DNA of 48,918 nt, taken from assembly GCA_013373625.1 (NCBI GenBank), contig JABXHM010000013.1:1-48918 (forward strand), given 5' to 3'. Below, piece after piece: positions 1-8,471 of the stretch (positions are counted from its first letter, which is position 1; each line of letters begins with the position of its first letter). The translations under genes were made by a program, and so were the position numbers. A model generated the notes under the pieces. The model searched no databases. It worked only from the letters and a program-made list of their open reading frames with translations, and had not been told where the DNA came from. This DNA comes from Alteromonadaceae bacterium. GTDB lineage: Bacteria > Pseudomonadota > Gammaproteobacteria > Enterobacterales > Alteromonadaceae.

Positions 1-98
1 AGTGACTTTGCACTGACTTATTCTGGCGTGTGAAATACAAGTGGCGATGATATAACAAATACCTTAACCGCAGTCTCGGCCGGATCAAAAGGAATCAA

Positions 99-2129
99 GT
101 GGTAGCTATCGTTGTTAGTTCTAAACCTGTTGGTTCAATTGATCATCTGCAACAGGATTGGCAGACCCTTTATGAGCATTCTGTACCCAACCCATTTTTA
201 AACTGGGATTGGATTTCCAGCTATTTCAGCCACCCAAATTGCGGGCAACTTTTTTTTGTTAAAGCTGAATTAAACGGAGATATGGTTGGCGCGGGCTTTA
301 TTATTTTGCAAAAAAGCAAAATGAAAACATCTGCCCATCTTAACCGCTATGGATCTGAGATTCACGACCAGCCATGGGTAGAATACAACGATTTTTTGCT
401 ACACGAAAAGCATGCTCAGCAAGCCCGGCTTGCATTGGTTGAACATTGCGTTAATCACTTAGCCTGGGATGAGTTCATTGTTGGTGCATCAATTAAAAAG
501 GCACTTTCCGTTTATTCCCTTTTTGAACTCCAAAGCGATACGAAATGGTATAGCCATACCTACCAAACAAATCTTGCAAAGTTCAGTAACGGCAAAGACT
601 ACCTGTCGTCGCTTTCCAGAAATACCCGTTATCAAATTAATCGTAGTATCAGAGAGTACCAAAAATACGGCACCCTGGAAGTAAGCATAGCCGAATCCGC
701 TGATGAAGCATTACGCTGGTTTGTAGAAGCTGCTCCCCACCACATTACCCGTTGGGAAAATACCGACGTAGGTAGCGGCTTTACCAATCCATTGTTTGTG
801 AAATTTCATAATAACCTAATCCGCGCAGCCTTTGATAAAGGCGGCATTGACATGATTAAAGTGTCTGCCGGCTCGAAGGTAATATCGTATCTGTACAACT
901 TTAAAGAAGGTAAGAATGTCTATTTTTACCTCTCAGCAAATGTTTATGATGAAGATCTCGTACATACCAAGCCTGGCTTAGTGGGCCACTACCTTACCCA
1001 ATGCCATTACATTTCAACGGGTATGCAATTATATGATTTTATGGGAGGCGAATCACAATATAAGCGCTCCTTATCGAATCAAAGCATGCCATTGATAATC
1101 GAGAGCTTTAAGCGACGCTCTATAACCTCTCAAGTGATTCGACGCCTCAAGTCACTAAAGCATCGCGCATACAATCGCTCAGCAGAGATTGCATGGCAAG
1201 ACAAAGAACTGATTGTTACCGGAGGAACATTAAATTCCAGTGATAAGCCGCAATACAATAAAGCGCTTGCGATAAAGTTAACCATTTCAGCCAATGGGGC
1301 GCTAACTGAACTACAAAGGTTGTGTTATCAGTCAGGTCCACCAGAGCAATCACCGACGACTAATATCATATTTAAGTCGGGGCATTTGCAGGGTAGCAAT
1401 TTGTATGTCACGACAGAGACTGAAGTACTTGAAATAGACATCAACACTATGTCTATCCTTAATCATTATACGAATAAACGCTTTAATGACCTGCATCATG
1501 TGTTACCGTTAAAAGGCGCGCTCTATATTGCCAATACCGGATTAGACAGCGTCGAAATTTTAGATACTGCTACAGGCGACAGTCAGCAAATTCCAATTGT
1601 AAATGGCGCCATTGCGAGAACCACAAATAGTGAAGACTGGCGCTCGTTGAGTACAACTAAACCCCACTTAGCCCACCCTAACTTTTGCTTTTTACTCAAT
1701 GACGAGGTGTGGGTAACGCGTTGCGACTTTATGGATGCAGTTTGTATATCTGACCCCGCGAAAAGACTCTTTATTGGTGACGGCCTTGTGCATGATGGTG
1801 TGGCAACAGATAAATTTATTTACTTCACGACCGTAAATGGCCGTATAAAAGTGTTTGATAAGAAAACCCTTACACTCACATCAGAGGTAGATCTGACGAT
1901 AATCGCTCCCCAGTGGAAAGGCTGGTTCAGAGGTATTACACCTATAGCGTCCGGGCAGGTATTGGTGGGAATGAGCCAGACAAGAAACTCAAAACGGCTG
2001 AGCAGCCCGATACAACAGTCGGCGTTATTACTTGTGGATGTGTTTACCGCCCAGGTGATACAAAGTTGGCCACTTGGCACCTTTGGGCTGGATGCTGTGT
2101 TCAGTGTATTAGAGGTGCCTAAGCAATGA
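99..2129 (+). CDS. FemAB/GNAT-like acyltransferase fused to a beta-propeller-like domain
   Basis: 676 residues with a GTG start at 99, preceded by an AAAGGA ribosome site about 6 bases upstream. Residues about 1-345 resemble the FemAB/CelD-type GNAT fold (Acetyltransf_6-like): an N-terminal aromatic FLNWDWI segment, the basic SRNTRYQINRS stretch near residue 175, and a closing YDFMGGESQYKRSL motif typical of these enzymes. Such proteins move acyl or aminoacyl groups onto sugars or cell-wall precursors. Residues about 370-676 are unlike any GNAT. They are rich in short beta-strands with repeated LYIANTGLD, FIYFTTVNG and VLVGMSQ blocks, suggesting a six-bladed propeller. The gene overlaps the next one by 4 bases (ATGA), so the two are probably translationally coupled. 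A role in EPS decoration is inferred from context. I do not know the acyl donor. Confidence 0.7.
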   Translation: MVAIVVSSKPVGSIDHLQQDWQTLYEHSVPNPFLNWDWISSYFSHPNCGQLFFVKAELNGDMVGAGFIILQKSKMKTSAHLNRYGSEIHDQPWVEYNDFLLHEKHAQQARLALVEHCVNHLAWDEFIVGASIKKALSVYSLFELQSDTKWYSHTYQTNLAKFSNGKDYLSSLSRNTRYQINRSIREYQKYGTLEVSIAESADEALRWFVEAAPHHITRWENTDVGSGFTNPLFVKFHNNLIRAAFDKGGIDMIKVSAGSKVISYLYNFKEGKNVYFYLSANVYDEDLVHTKPGLVGHYLTQCHYISTGMQLYDFMGGESQYKRSLSNQSMPLIIESFKRRSITSQVIRRLKSLKHRAYNRSAEIAWQDKELIVTGGTLNSSDKPQYNKALAIKLTISANGALTELQRLCYQSGPPEQSPTTNIIFKSGHLQGSNLYVTTETEVLEIDINTMSILNHYTNKRFNDLHHVLPLKGALYIANTGLDSVEILDTATGDSQQIPIVNGAIARTTNSEDWRSLSTTKPHLAHPNFCFLLNDEVWVTRCDFMDAVCISDPAKRLFIGDGLVHDGVATDKFIYFTTVNGRIKVFDKKTLTLTSEVDLTIIAPQWKGWFRGITPIASGQVLVGMSQTRNSKRLSSPIQQSALLLVDVFTAQVIQSWPLGTFGLDAVFSVLEVPKQ

Positions 2130-3862
2130 TCTCAGCATTAGTCTTAGGCGAAGATACCCGCAGCTTTTTAAGTGTTATCCGCTCATTAGGTGAGATGGGT
2201 ATATCGGTCGACGTTGTTTGTTACGATCAGACTTCACCGGCGTTAAAATCAAAATGGATAAACAAGGCCTGGTATTACAACTATCAGGCCTACACCAGCG
2301 ACCAATGGATTGCGGCGATAGTTGCGCTCATTGAGGAAAACGCCTATTCAATGGTGTTCCCCTGTGATGAGCGCGCGATTTATCCATTGCTTGCCAACCG
2401 TAACAAATTCAATGTTGCCACAAAACTCGCGCTGCCAAACAAACGTGTACGCGATAACTTGTTTGATAAACATCTTACCAAAAAAGTAGCCCAATCTTGC
2501 GGTGTAAGTGTTGCCAGAGGAGATTTGTTATCGCTGGAAAATACCGATTATGCATCACTGCGAGAGAAATACACGGCAAAATTTGTGGTTAAACCCACCG
2601 AATCCTTTAGTGAACACAAGTTAGCCAGCCGCAATAAAGTTGCCATCATTTCCAGTGAGCAAGAATATGTTCACTATCTTCAGCACAGTGATATCGCTAA
2701 AGTATTCTTAATTGAAGAATACTTTAGCGGCACCGGCGAAGGTATTTCGCTGATGGCATGTAAAGGCCAGGTACAGTATATGTTTGCGCATACCAGAGTT
2801 AATGAGCCTCGTACCGGAGGCGGGAGTTCTTACCGCAAAGCGATCCCGGTAGACCCGACCATGGCTGACGCCTGTATTGCCATGTGCGCAGCCACCGATT
2901 ATGACGGCGTTGGTATGTTTGAGTTTAAGCGCAACCCGGCTACCAATGAATGGATTTTAATTGAAGTGAATGCCCGATTCTGGGGCTCGCTGCCTTTGGC
3001 GATTCATGCCGGTATTGATTTTCCTCGTTATTATGCCGATTACTTGATGGGCAACTACGAATTAAAGAAAGCCCCTGTAACCGACTACAACACTAACGCG
3101 TATGCGCGCAGTTTTACTAACGATATCTACGATATCCGTGGCGAAATGCAATATTTGTGGGCGACGGTGAATCCATTTACTGCAACACTCAATGCGGCAA
3201 AGCGGATGGCTTCAATGGCCCGCGTTTTAAGCAGTGAAAAAATTGACAGCTACCAGGCATCCGACAAACAGCCATTCGCTGAAGAGTTTCATCAACTCGT
3301 TAGCTCTGCGGTACTCGACAAGTTAACCCGTAAGTTACCCACAAGGCGCAGTGATACCATCTTGTTACCACTACTAAGAGCGCTATACGCGTTAGAAGGT
3401 GAAGGACGTCTGGTGTTTGTCTGTTATGGCAATATTATGCGCAGCCCTCTCGCAGCGCAGTTTAGCTCGATATTTCTGCTAAATACCGGACTGGATTTCA
3501 CTGTTGATTCTTTTGGTTTTCATCAACATGAGAACCGTCAGAGTCCGCCAGAGTGCATTGCTGCGGCACGGTTTTTAGGTATAGAACTCACCGAGCACCG
3601 CTCTAAACGGCTGTTGCAAAGTCATCTGACAGACAAAGACATCGTTTTTATTTTTGACCAGAAGAACCAATTCACTATCGACAAATATTACAAAATTAAG
3701 TATGTGTTTAATCTGGCCGACTTTATTCCCGCGGGCTATGGAAACTATGACGAAATTTCAGATCCTTACGGCAACGGTCAGGACGCAGTGCACCGTTGTT
3801 ATCTTCTGATAATCGAAGCACTGAAAAATATTTTCGAAAACTACCTCGTGCTGAAAGCTTAA
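2126..3862 (+). CDS. ATP-grasp ligase fused to low-molecular-weight protein tyrosine phosphatase
   Basis: 578 residues. The N-terminal ~400 residues form a carbamoyl-phosphate-synthase-like ATP-grasp enzyme: pre-ATP-grasp fold at 1-100, VVKP lysine strand near 153, the GTGEGIS loop, and metal ligands E266 (EFKR) and E280-V-N282. Such enzymes ligate a carboxylate to an amine through an acyl phosphate. The C-terminal ~150 residues are a low-molecular-weight tyrosine phosphatase: the CX5RS loop is CYGNIMRS (C433, R439, S440) and the general acid is D546 in SDPYGNG. All catalytic residues appear intact. Wzb-type phosphatases of this family oppose tyrosine autokinases in capsule loci; a candidate kinase lies at 30769. 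No stand-alone Wzb is seen in the window. The start overlaps the preceding gene by 4 bases. Confidence 0.85.
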   Translation: MISALVLGEDTRSFLSVIRSLGEMGISVDVVCYDQTSPALKSKWINKAWYYNYQAYTSDQWIAAIVALIEENAYSMVFPCDERAIYPLLANRNKFNVATKLALPNKRVRDNLFDKHLTKKVAQSCGVSVARGDLLSLENTDYASLREKYTAKFVVKPTESFSEHKLASRNKVAIISSEQEYVHYLQHSDIAKVFLIEEYFSGTGEGISLMACKGQVQYMFAHTRVNEPRTGGGSSYRKAIPVDPTMADACIAMCAATDYDGVGMFEFKRNPATNEWILIEVNARFWGSLPLAIHAGIDFPRYYADYLMGNYELKKAPVTDYNTNAYARSFTNDIYDIRGEMQYLWATVNPFTATLNAAKRMASMARVLSSEKIDSYQASDKQPFAEEFHQLVSSAVLDKLTRKLPTRRSDTILLPLLRALYALEGEGRLVFVCYGNIMRSPLAAQFSSIFLLNTGLDFTVDSFGFHQHENRQSPPECIAAARFLGIELTEHRSKRLLQSHLTDKDIVFIFDQKNQFTIDKYYKIKYVFNLADFIPAGYGNYDEISDPYGNGQDAVHRCYLLIIEALKNIFENYLVLKA

Positions 3863-3880
3863 CGATAGAGCAAGTGTTTA

Positions 3881-4447
3881 ATGAACAAACAAAAAGCATT
3901 ATTCCTCGACCGGGACGGGGTAATAAACATAGAAAAGAATTACTGCCATAAGATTGAAGAGTTTGAATTTCTGCCAGATGTATTTGATACTGTCAAAGCA
4001 TTCCAGCAACTGGATTATCGCATTGTTATCATCACTAATCAGGCGGGTATAGGCCGGGGTATTTACACAGTAGAGGACTTCGAGCGCCTTACTGACTGGA
4101 TGCTTCAACAGTTTAGCAGGCAGTCAATAAAAATAGATGCAGTATATCATTGCCCTCACCACCCTACGCACGGAATTGGGCAGTATAAAACGCGCTGTCA
4201 TTGCAGAAAGCCAGCTCCAGGCATGATTGAACAGGCGCAAAAAGCATTTAACCTGGATCTTGCCCAAAGTGTGTTAATTGGTGATAAGGTAAGTGATATT
4301 CAGGCTGGCAAAAATGCCGGCGTCGGGCGTAATTTTCTGGTCACAACCGGACATCAGTTAACGGCAACAGACAAGGAGCAGGCAGATAACACCTTTACCA
4401 GTTTAAACAAACTTAAAGATTACCTGCTGGAAGATACCAATGAATAA
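3881..4447 (+). CDS. gmhB: D-glycero-D-manno-heptose-1,7-bisphosphate 7-phosphatase
   Basis: 188 residues, the normal length for GmhB of the HAD-IIIA phosphatases. Motif I is DRDGVIN with nucleophile D10 and acid D12. The family zinc site is complete (C91, H93, C106, C108), followed by the KPAPGM motif with K110 and the GDKVSD motif (D135, D139). It removes the 7-phosphate from heptose 1,7-bisphosphate in the cytoplasm. It starts 18 bases after the previous stop and its end overlaps the next gene by 8 bases. HddA, GmhA and HddC are in the opposing EPS operon, so this copy may act on the alpha anomer for GDP-heptose. It could also serve the HldE beta pathway, since no other GmhB is in the window. 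Anomer choice cannot be read from sequence by eye. Confidence 0.9.
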   Translation: MNKQKALFLDRDGVINIEKNYCHKIEEFEFLPDVFDTVKAFQQLDYRIVIITNQAGIGRGIYTVEDFERLTDWMLQQFSRQSIKIDAVYHCPHHPTHGIGQYKTRCHCRKPAPGMIEQAQKAFNLDLAQSVLIGDKVSDIQAGKNAGVGRNFLVTTGHQLTATDKEQADNTFTSLNKLKDYLLEDTNE

Positions 4448-5417
4448 CAGCACGCGTCTTTCGGTTGTTATACACACAGAAGAAGAATTCGATTGGAACG
4501 CAGGCTTTTTTGCGTCTAACAATGGCGTTCAGCATGGTGAGGAGCTTATCGAGTTTTGCGAAGAGCTCATTGCCTTGGGCGCCAAAATTGTGTTTGCCAT
4601 GGACTATGCATTTGTTACCGCTGAGCAAGGTCAGGCGGTAATAAAACATTTTAAAACTCACCACGCTAATGATGTCGAATTTGCCACACATCTCCATCCG
4701 TGGGTGAACCCACCCTTTGCAGAGCAAGACGAAGCACACGAAAAAGACTCCTATCCAGGCAATTTACCAGCTGAAACAGAGCAAGCAAAGCTGACGGTGC
4801 TCACCGAAGCAATCGAAAATCTGGTTGGCTATCGACCTGCAACTTATTTGGCCGGACGCTATGGCGTGGGTGATAACACCTATAAAATACTCAAAGCGCT
4901 TGGCTACACCGTGGATCTTAGCATCACGCCATTTACTGATTACCGGCATCAGGAAGGCCCTGACTTTAGCAATTACAATAATGAAGAAGTCACTATCGAA
5001 GGTATTCGCTGCATTCCTCATAGTACCGGTTTTGTAAGCTATATGTCCCCTTTTACGGATTACCTCAATAAGAAAGCTGGCAATCTCGAAAGGTTGAATA
5101 ACAACCTGATTGGAAAAGTACTGTTAAAGCTCCTGGGGGTACGCAAAGTGCGCTTATCTGCCGAGGGTTATAACAGCAAAGATATGCTTGCTTTAACTAG
5201 CTCGCTGATTAGACTCGGTTGTAGCCATTTGCTGTACTCTTTTCACTCGCCTACGGTGAAAATGGGCGTTACGCCATATACACAAAATCAGTTAGCCTTA
5301 GGTAAATTTAAGAATCAGACTTATCAATATTTGACCCAATCCAAGCAAATAACACACAGTTGCATAATGCCAAACTCGAAAAGAGCCTTCCTGAAGGAAC
5401 AACATGAGCTTAGTTAA
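4440..5417 (+). CDS. WalW-like polysaccharide-deacetylase-family protein
   Basis: 325 residues. The start ([11 protein letters not shown]) and the [11 protein letters not shown] motif near residue 83 match my memory of WalW-type proteins, a branch of the NodB carbohydrate esterase fold. The usual NodB TFDD and HxxxH motifs are altered (TEEE and HLH), so metal-dependent deacetylation is likely but not certain. RYGVG near residue 140 takes the place of the usual substrate-binding arginine motif. No signal peptide is visible, so it is probably cytoplasmic and may act on a nucleotide- or lipid-linked sugar. It overlaps gmhB by 8 bases and the next glycosyltransferase by 14 bases, so it is one cotranscribed unit. 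Substrate unknown. Confidence 0.7.
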   Translation: MNNSTRLSVVIHTEEEFDWNAGFFASNNGVQHGEELIEFCEELIALGAKIVFAMDYAFVTAEQGQAVIKHFKTHHANDVEFATHLHPWVNPPFAEQDEAHEKDSYPGNLPAETEQAKLTVLTEAIENLVGYRPATYLAGRYGVGDNTYKILKALGYTVDLSITPFTDYRHQEGPDFSNYNNEEVTIEGIRCIPHSTGFVSYMSPFTDYLNKKAGNLERLNNNLIGKVLLKLLGVRKVRLSAEGYNSKDMLALTSSLIRLGCSHLLYSFHSPTVKMGVTPYTQNQLALGKFKNQTYQYLTQSKQITHSCIMPNSKRAFLKEQHELS

Positions 5418-6393
5418 CGAATCTCCATTCTTCACTGTGGTAATTCCTACTCGTAATCGACCTGTAGAATTTGCAGCCGCTTTAAATTCCGTTCTATCCC
5501 AAACCTGCAATGACCTTGAAGTTATCGTGGTAAATGACGGAACTAATGCTGCGAATAGGGAGGCATATAATAAAATTGAGGCTCATAGCTCTCATAACGT
5601 TTCGTTCATAAATTTAATCGAGAGAACGCGGGGACATGGTCACTGCTTTGCCAGAAATGAAGGCGTTGTTGCATCAAAAGGACATTTTATTTGTTTTTTA
5701 GATGATGATGATGTCTGGATAGACGAACAGTTCTTGTCGCGGGCAAAAACTCAGATTAAAAATTGTAACGCCGACCTTTTTATTGCTAACCAACAAGCAA
5801 TTACACATGACGGTAAAGAGATTAAAAATGTTTGGGTAGAAGATATTCCGTCTACCTTTTCACCATCAGACCCAAGGCTTAAACAGGAAGTTTTCGAAAT
5901 TAATAGATCTGAATTACTCAAATCCAAAGGTTTCGCCCATCAAAATACCTGTATTGTAGAAAAACAACTTTTCGAAAGCGTTGGTGGAATGGATGAAAAT
6001 ATGCGCTATGAGCCAGATCGAGATATCTATTGGCGCCTTTTGGACAATGCTGCTGTAATTTTATACGACACTAACACAGTTGCTCTACACAATGTTCCCA
6101 ACAAGGACAACTCGAAAAATGCTTCTACGCAGACAAACAGACTTGAAAAATTGTTATTTCAATTGAGGACAGCGAATAAAGGCCTTCTTTTTGCAAAAAA
6201 TGAAGATATATTCGATTCCTGTAAACACTTCAAATTGTACACTCTAAAGCATATCGCAACTGAACTTGTCCAAAAAAGTAAGTATAAAAAAGCAGTATTA
6301 TATGCAAAGCAAGCATTAGCTATTAAATTTAGTATTAAATGGTTTCTATGGACTCAATTGATAAAAATTAAAGCTCTGGGAAGTGAAAAGTGA
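5404..6393 (+). CDS. GT2-family glycosyltransferase
   Basis: 329 residues with a classical GT-A fold at residues 10-220. It has the VVIPTRNR opening strand (12-19), VNDGT nucleotide loop (43-47), and a DDDD run at 100-103 that provides the DXD metal site; an ED/DRD-like motif (PDRDIYWR) near residue 200 is a candidate catalytic-base region. It transfers a sugar from a nucleotide donor to a growing repeat unit at the inner membrane. The C-terminal ~90 residues are helical and basic and may bind the membrane. It overlaps the preceding gene by 14 bases and the following one by 4. Base composition is visibly richer in A and T than in the genes before it. The donor sugar cannot be predicted. Confidence 0.85.
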   Translation: MSLVNESPFFTVVIPTRNRPVEFAAALNSVLSQTCNDLEVIVVNDGTNAANREAYNKIEAHSSHNVSFINLIERTRGHGHCFARNEGVVASKGHFICFLDDDDVWIDEQFLSRAKTQIKNCNADLFIANQQAITHDGKEIKNVWVEDIPSTFSPSDPRLKQEVFEINRSELLKSKGFAHQNTCIVEKQLFESVGGMDENMRYEPDRDIYWRLLDNAAVILYDTNTVALHNVPNKDNSKNASTQTNRLEKLLFQLRTANKGLLFAKNEDIFDSCKHFKLYTLKHIATELVQKSKYKKAVLYAKQALAIKFSIKWFLWTQLIKIKALGSEK

Positions 6394-7145
6394 ATACATT
6401 TCAGCTTGTCAAAGAGATCATAAAGCAACCTCAGGTTTTAAAACCTTATCAGCCCATTCTATTGTTGAGCCACATGAGAGCCAATACCAGTTTGGCAGGT
6501 CATATTCTTGGTAATCACCCTGACATAAACGGCTACTACGAAATGCATATTGGGTATCACAGTTGGAAGAGTTTTTTTAGGCAGCGATTGATATTTGCTG
6601 AACAGCATAGACTATCCAGCAAAGCGACTTACATGTTCGATAAAGTTCTGCACAACGAACATTATATTTCAACAAGCTTGTTGAATAATAATAAAACTAA
6701 AACACTAATAAGCCTCCGGGCACCAGAGACAACGATTCCAAGTATCGTTAGATTGTACAGCAAGGTAAATCCAACACATGAATTTAATAGTGTGGAGGGT
6801 GCAACTAAGTATTATTTAAGCAGAATTCAAAAATTAAAAAATTTTGCGAACTTGCTAGACGATTTTTACTACTTTGATGCTGAAGATCTCCGTAATAACA
6901 CAATGCAATGTTTGTCAGGCATCACCGAATATCTTGAATTAGAATCTTTATTAACACCTGAATTTAAATCACAAACACTTACTAGCGCCAAGCGAGTAGG
7001 AGACAGTTCAGGCAACCTAGATGCAGGAAAAATTAAATCATTTACTGCTGATTACAATAATTTTGACTGGAGTCATGCAGATATAGAACTATTGAGAGAA
7101 AAGTACAATGTTTCGCGTGAACTACTGCAAAGTCGATCCAGATAA
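6390..7145 (+). CDS. Sulfotransferase-family protein
   Basis: 251 residues with a GTG start that overlaps the previous stop (GTGA). The 5'-phosphosulfate loop is recognisable at residues 25-35 (LLSHMRANTSL, replacing the usual GxxRSGTT). The 3'-phosphate segment is at 106-121 (LISLRAPE...SIVR, with R110, S118 and R121). These are the two PAPS-binding elements of carbohydrate sulfotransferases, and the overall length fits. A sulfate ester on the EPS would suit a marine organism. The phosphosulfate loop departs from consensus (N32 in place of G), so activity is probable rather than certain. It closes the tightly packed part of this operon; a 176-base gap follows. Confidence 0.7.
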   Translation: MNTFQLVKEIIKQPQVLKPYQPILLLSHMRANTSLAGHILGNHPDINGYYEMHIGYHSWKSFFRQRLIFAEQHRLSSKATYMFDKVLHNEHYISTSLLNNNKTKTLISLRAPETTIPSIVRLYSKVNPTHEFNSVEGATKYYLSRIQKLKNFANLLDDFYYFDAEDLRNNTMQCLSGITEYLELESLLTPEFKSQTLTSAKRVGDSSGNLDAGKIKSFTADYNNFDWSHADIELLREKYNVSRELLQSRSR

Positions 7146-7162
7146 TAACGAAATATTTCATC

Positions 7163-7259
7163 ATGATTGAAAATACGCTTTTCGTCTTTGGTAATTGGCG
7201 CGTTAATGGCAACAATAAGCGAAATCAAAGCCGTTGCCGCTAACTGTACCGGGTGGTAA
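7163..7259 (+). pseudogene. Possible 5' remnant of a triosephosphate-isomerase-like gene
   Basis: Frame 1 from ATG 7163 reads MIENTLFVFGNWRVNGNN before ending at TAA 7241. FGNWRVNG resembles the GNWKxNG active-site opening of triosephosphate isomerase, with Arg where the catalytic Lys should be. A shift of one frame continues with ISEIKAVAANCTGW and stops at 7257, which would extend the resemblance. There is no ribosome site before the ATG. I read this as a possible decayed fragment, broken by a frameshift and cut short. The resemblance is short and could be chance. Confidence 0.3.
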
Positions 7260-7321
7260 TTTTCACTGGTGATTATAAGTTAATTCGCCTTAAAAAATAG
7301 CATAGTTGATGGAGTAAATGA

Positions 7322-8230
7322 ATGGACGCTTGTTTATTAATACATGACAGATCTGTCTCTAATATAAAAAATGTGCTTTTCACCCTTGAACAGGGTATAA
7401 AGGAGGTTTATTCAACTGAATCAAAAATCATCATCTGTAAAGACATTGATTCAATTGATGTTGGTTCAAGTAAATACATTTTCGTTATTGGCGAACATTT
7501 TCGCAGATTTACCCGTATTCCCGGATGTTATTATATTTATATCAACTTTTCTGTTGTTTCTTTACTGGGTAATCCACTAAACAATAGTTTGCGAGGCCTT
7601 AAACTCATTTTTCATAAGTACCTTTTACTTAGAAGTAAAATGGAATTGTTTGATACCGTGCTGGATTACTACCCTGCTCAAACAAAAAAAATAAAGCGTA
7701 CTTCGAGAGTCCCAATTTTTAACTTTGTGCCCTTCATCCACCCTGCCTATTTGCCACAATATGTGCCACTTGAAAATAGAAAGTTTGATGTGTGTTTCGT
7801 CGGGGCCCTGACACCAAGGAGACAAAAAATAATACAGGCACTACAACAAGCAGGTTGTTCTATCTCACCATCAAGTGGTGTTGTGGCCGAAGAGATGTCG
7901 GCAAAATCGCGAATTACTCTGAATATTCATATGCAGCGCTCTAATCATTTAGAGATCCCTCGCTTACTTGGAGCTATATCACTGTCTCCAGTTGTCACCG
8001 AAATCAGCTACGGCTTGGCTGATTTAATGCCTGAAAATGTTATTCATACGGCTTCCTATAACGATATTGTGGACTGCACGTTAAGCCTATTGAATGATAA
8101 GGAAAAACTACAAGACATGATGACTAAAGCCAGAGAATGGTATATCCATACTGCCGTTCCGAAATTCCATAGCCAATTAGTGAAAGCTCTGGCTAAGATC
8201 AAAACTGACGGCTCAGCGCAAGTTGAATGA
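7322..8230 (+). CDS. GT-B-type (CgeB/GT1-like) glycosyltransferase
   Basis: 302 residues. The ribosome site GGAG lies 7 bases before ATG 7322. The middle and C-terminal half have the layout of GT-B enzymes of the CgeB/Glyco_trans_1_2 type: FDVCFVGALTPRRQKII near residue 158, a LEIPRLLGAISLSPVVTE segment where the donor-binding EX7E region normally lies, then a SYNDIVDCTLSLLND helix and a KAREWYI ending. The N-terminal half is divergent and I cannot assign it. It is separated from the sulfotransferase by 176 bases and may have its own promoter. Sequence is AT-rich like its neighbours. Donor and acceptor are unknown. Confidence 0.65.
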   Translation: MDACLLIHDRSVSNIKNVLFTLEQGIKEVYSTESKIIICKDIDSIDVGSSKYIFVIGEHFRRFTRIPGCYYIYINFSVVSLLGNPLNNSLRGLKLIFHKYLLLRSKMELFDTVLDYYPAQTKKIKRTSRVPIFNFVPFIHPAYLPQYVPLENRKFDVCFVGALTPRRQKIIQALQQAGCSISPSSGVVAEEMSAKSRITLNIHMQRSNHLEIPRLLGAISLSPVVTEISYGLADLMPENVIHTASYNDIVDCTLSLLNDKEKLQDMMTKAREWYIHTAVPKFHSQLVKALAKIKTDGSAQVE

Positions 8231-8471
8231 TGGTCATTCATGACAGAATAATTTTCTGCCATTCAGCTCCCTGTAATGATACATAAAATTTTATGCATCC
8301 GATTGACGGTTGCTCATGTGATCCAGGTATTAGCGCACTTAAAGTTGCGCCGTAAGTAACTCAATCGAGTGCTTATGGTTCACGGTTTTATAATAAGTAA
8401 TCGCGATCTTCTCTGTTTTTTCTTTAGGGAAAGTACATTTTCCCCAAATTCTGCGTTGATATAAACTTACC
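8231..8471. other. Convergent intergenic region, no gene seen
   Basis: 241 bases between the ends of the converging EPS operons. It contains the short palindrome CATAAAATTTTATG near 8283 and a GGGAAA/TTTCCC hairpin near 8429, but neither is followed by a T run, so I cannot call a terminator. Short reading frames here have no ribosome site or recognisable product. Confidence 0.5.

Noticed and set aside
1..50. Possible C-terminal ends of an upstream gene (stop at 31-33 in one frame)
   Set aside because: Only ten codons are present, no family can be recognised, and all frames close quickly; no call is possible.
96..107. AGTGGTAGCTAT resembles the ops/JUMPstart core GGTAG
   Set aside because: It lies on the GTG start codon of the first gene and lacks the flanking bases of the RfaH element.
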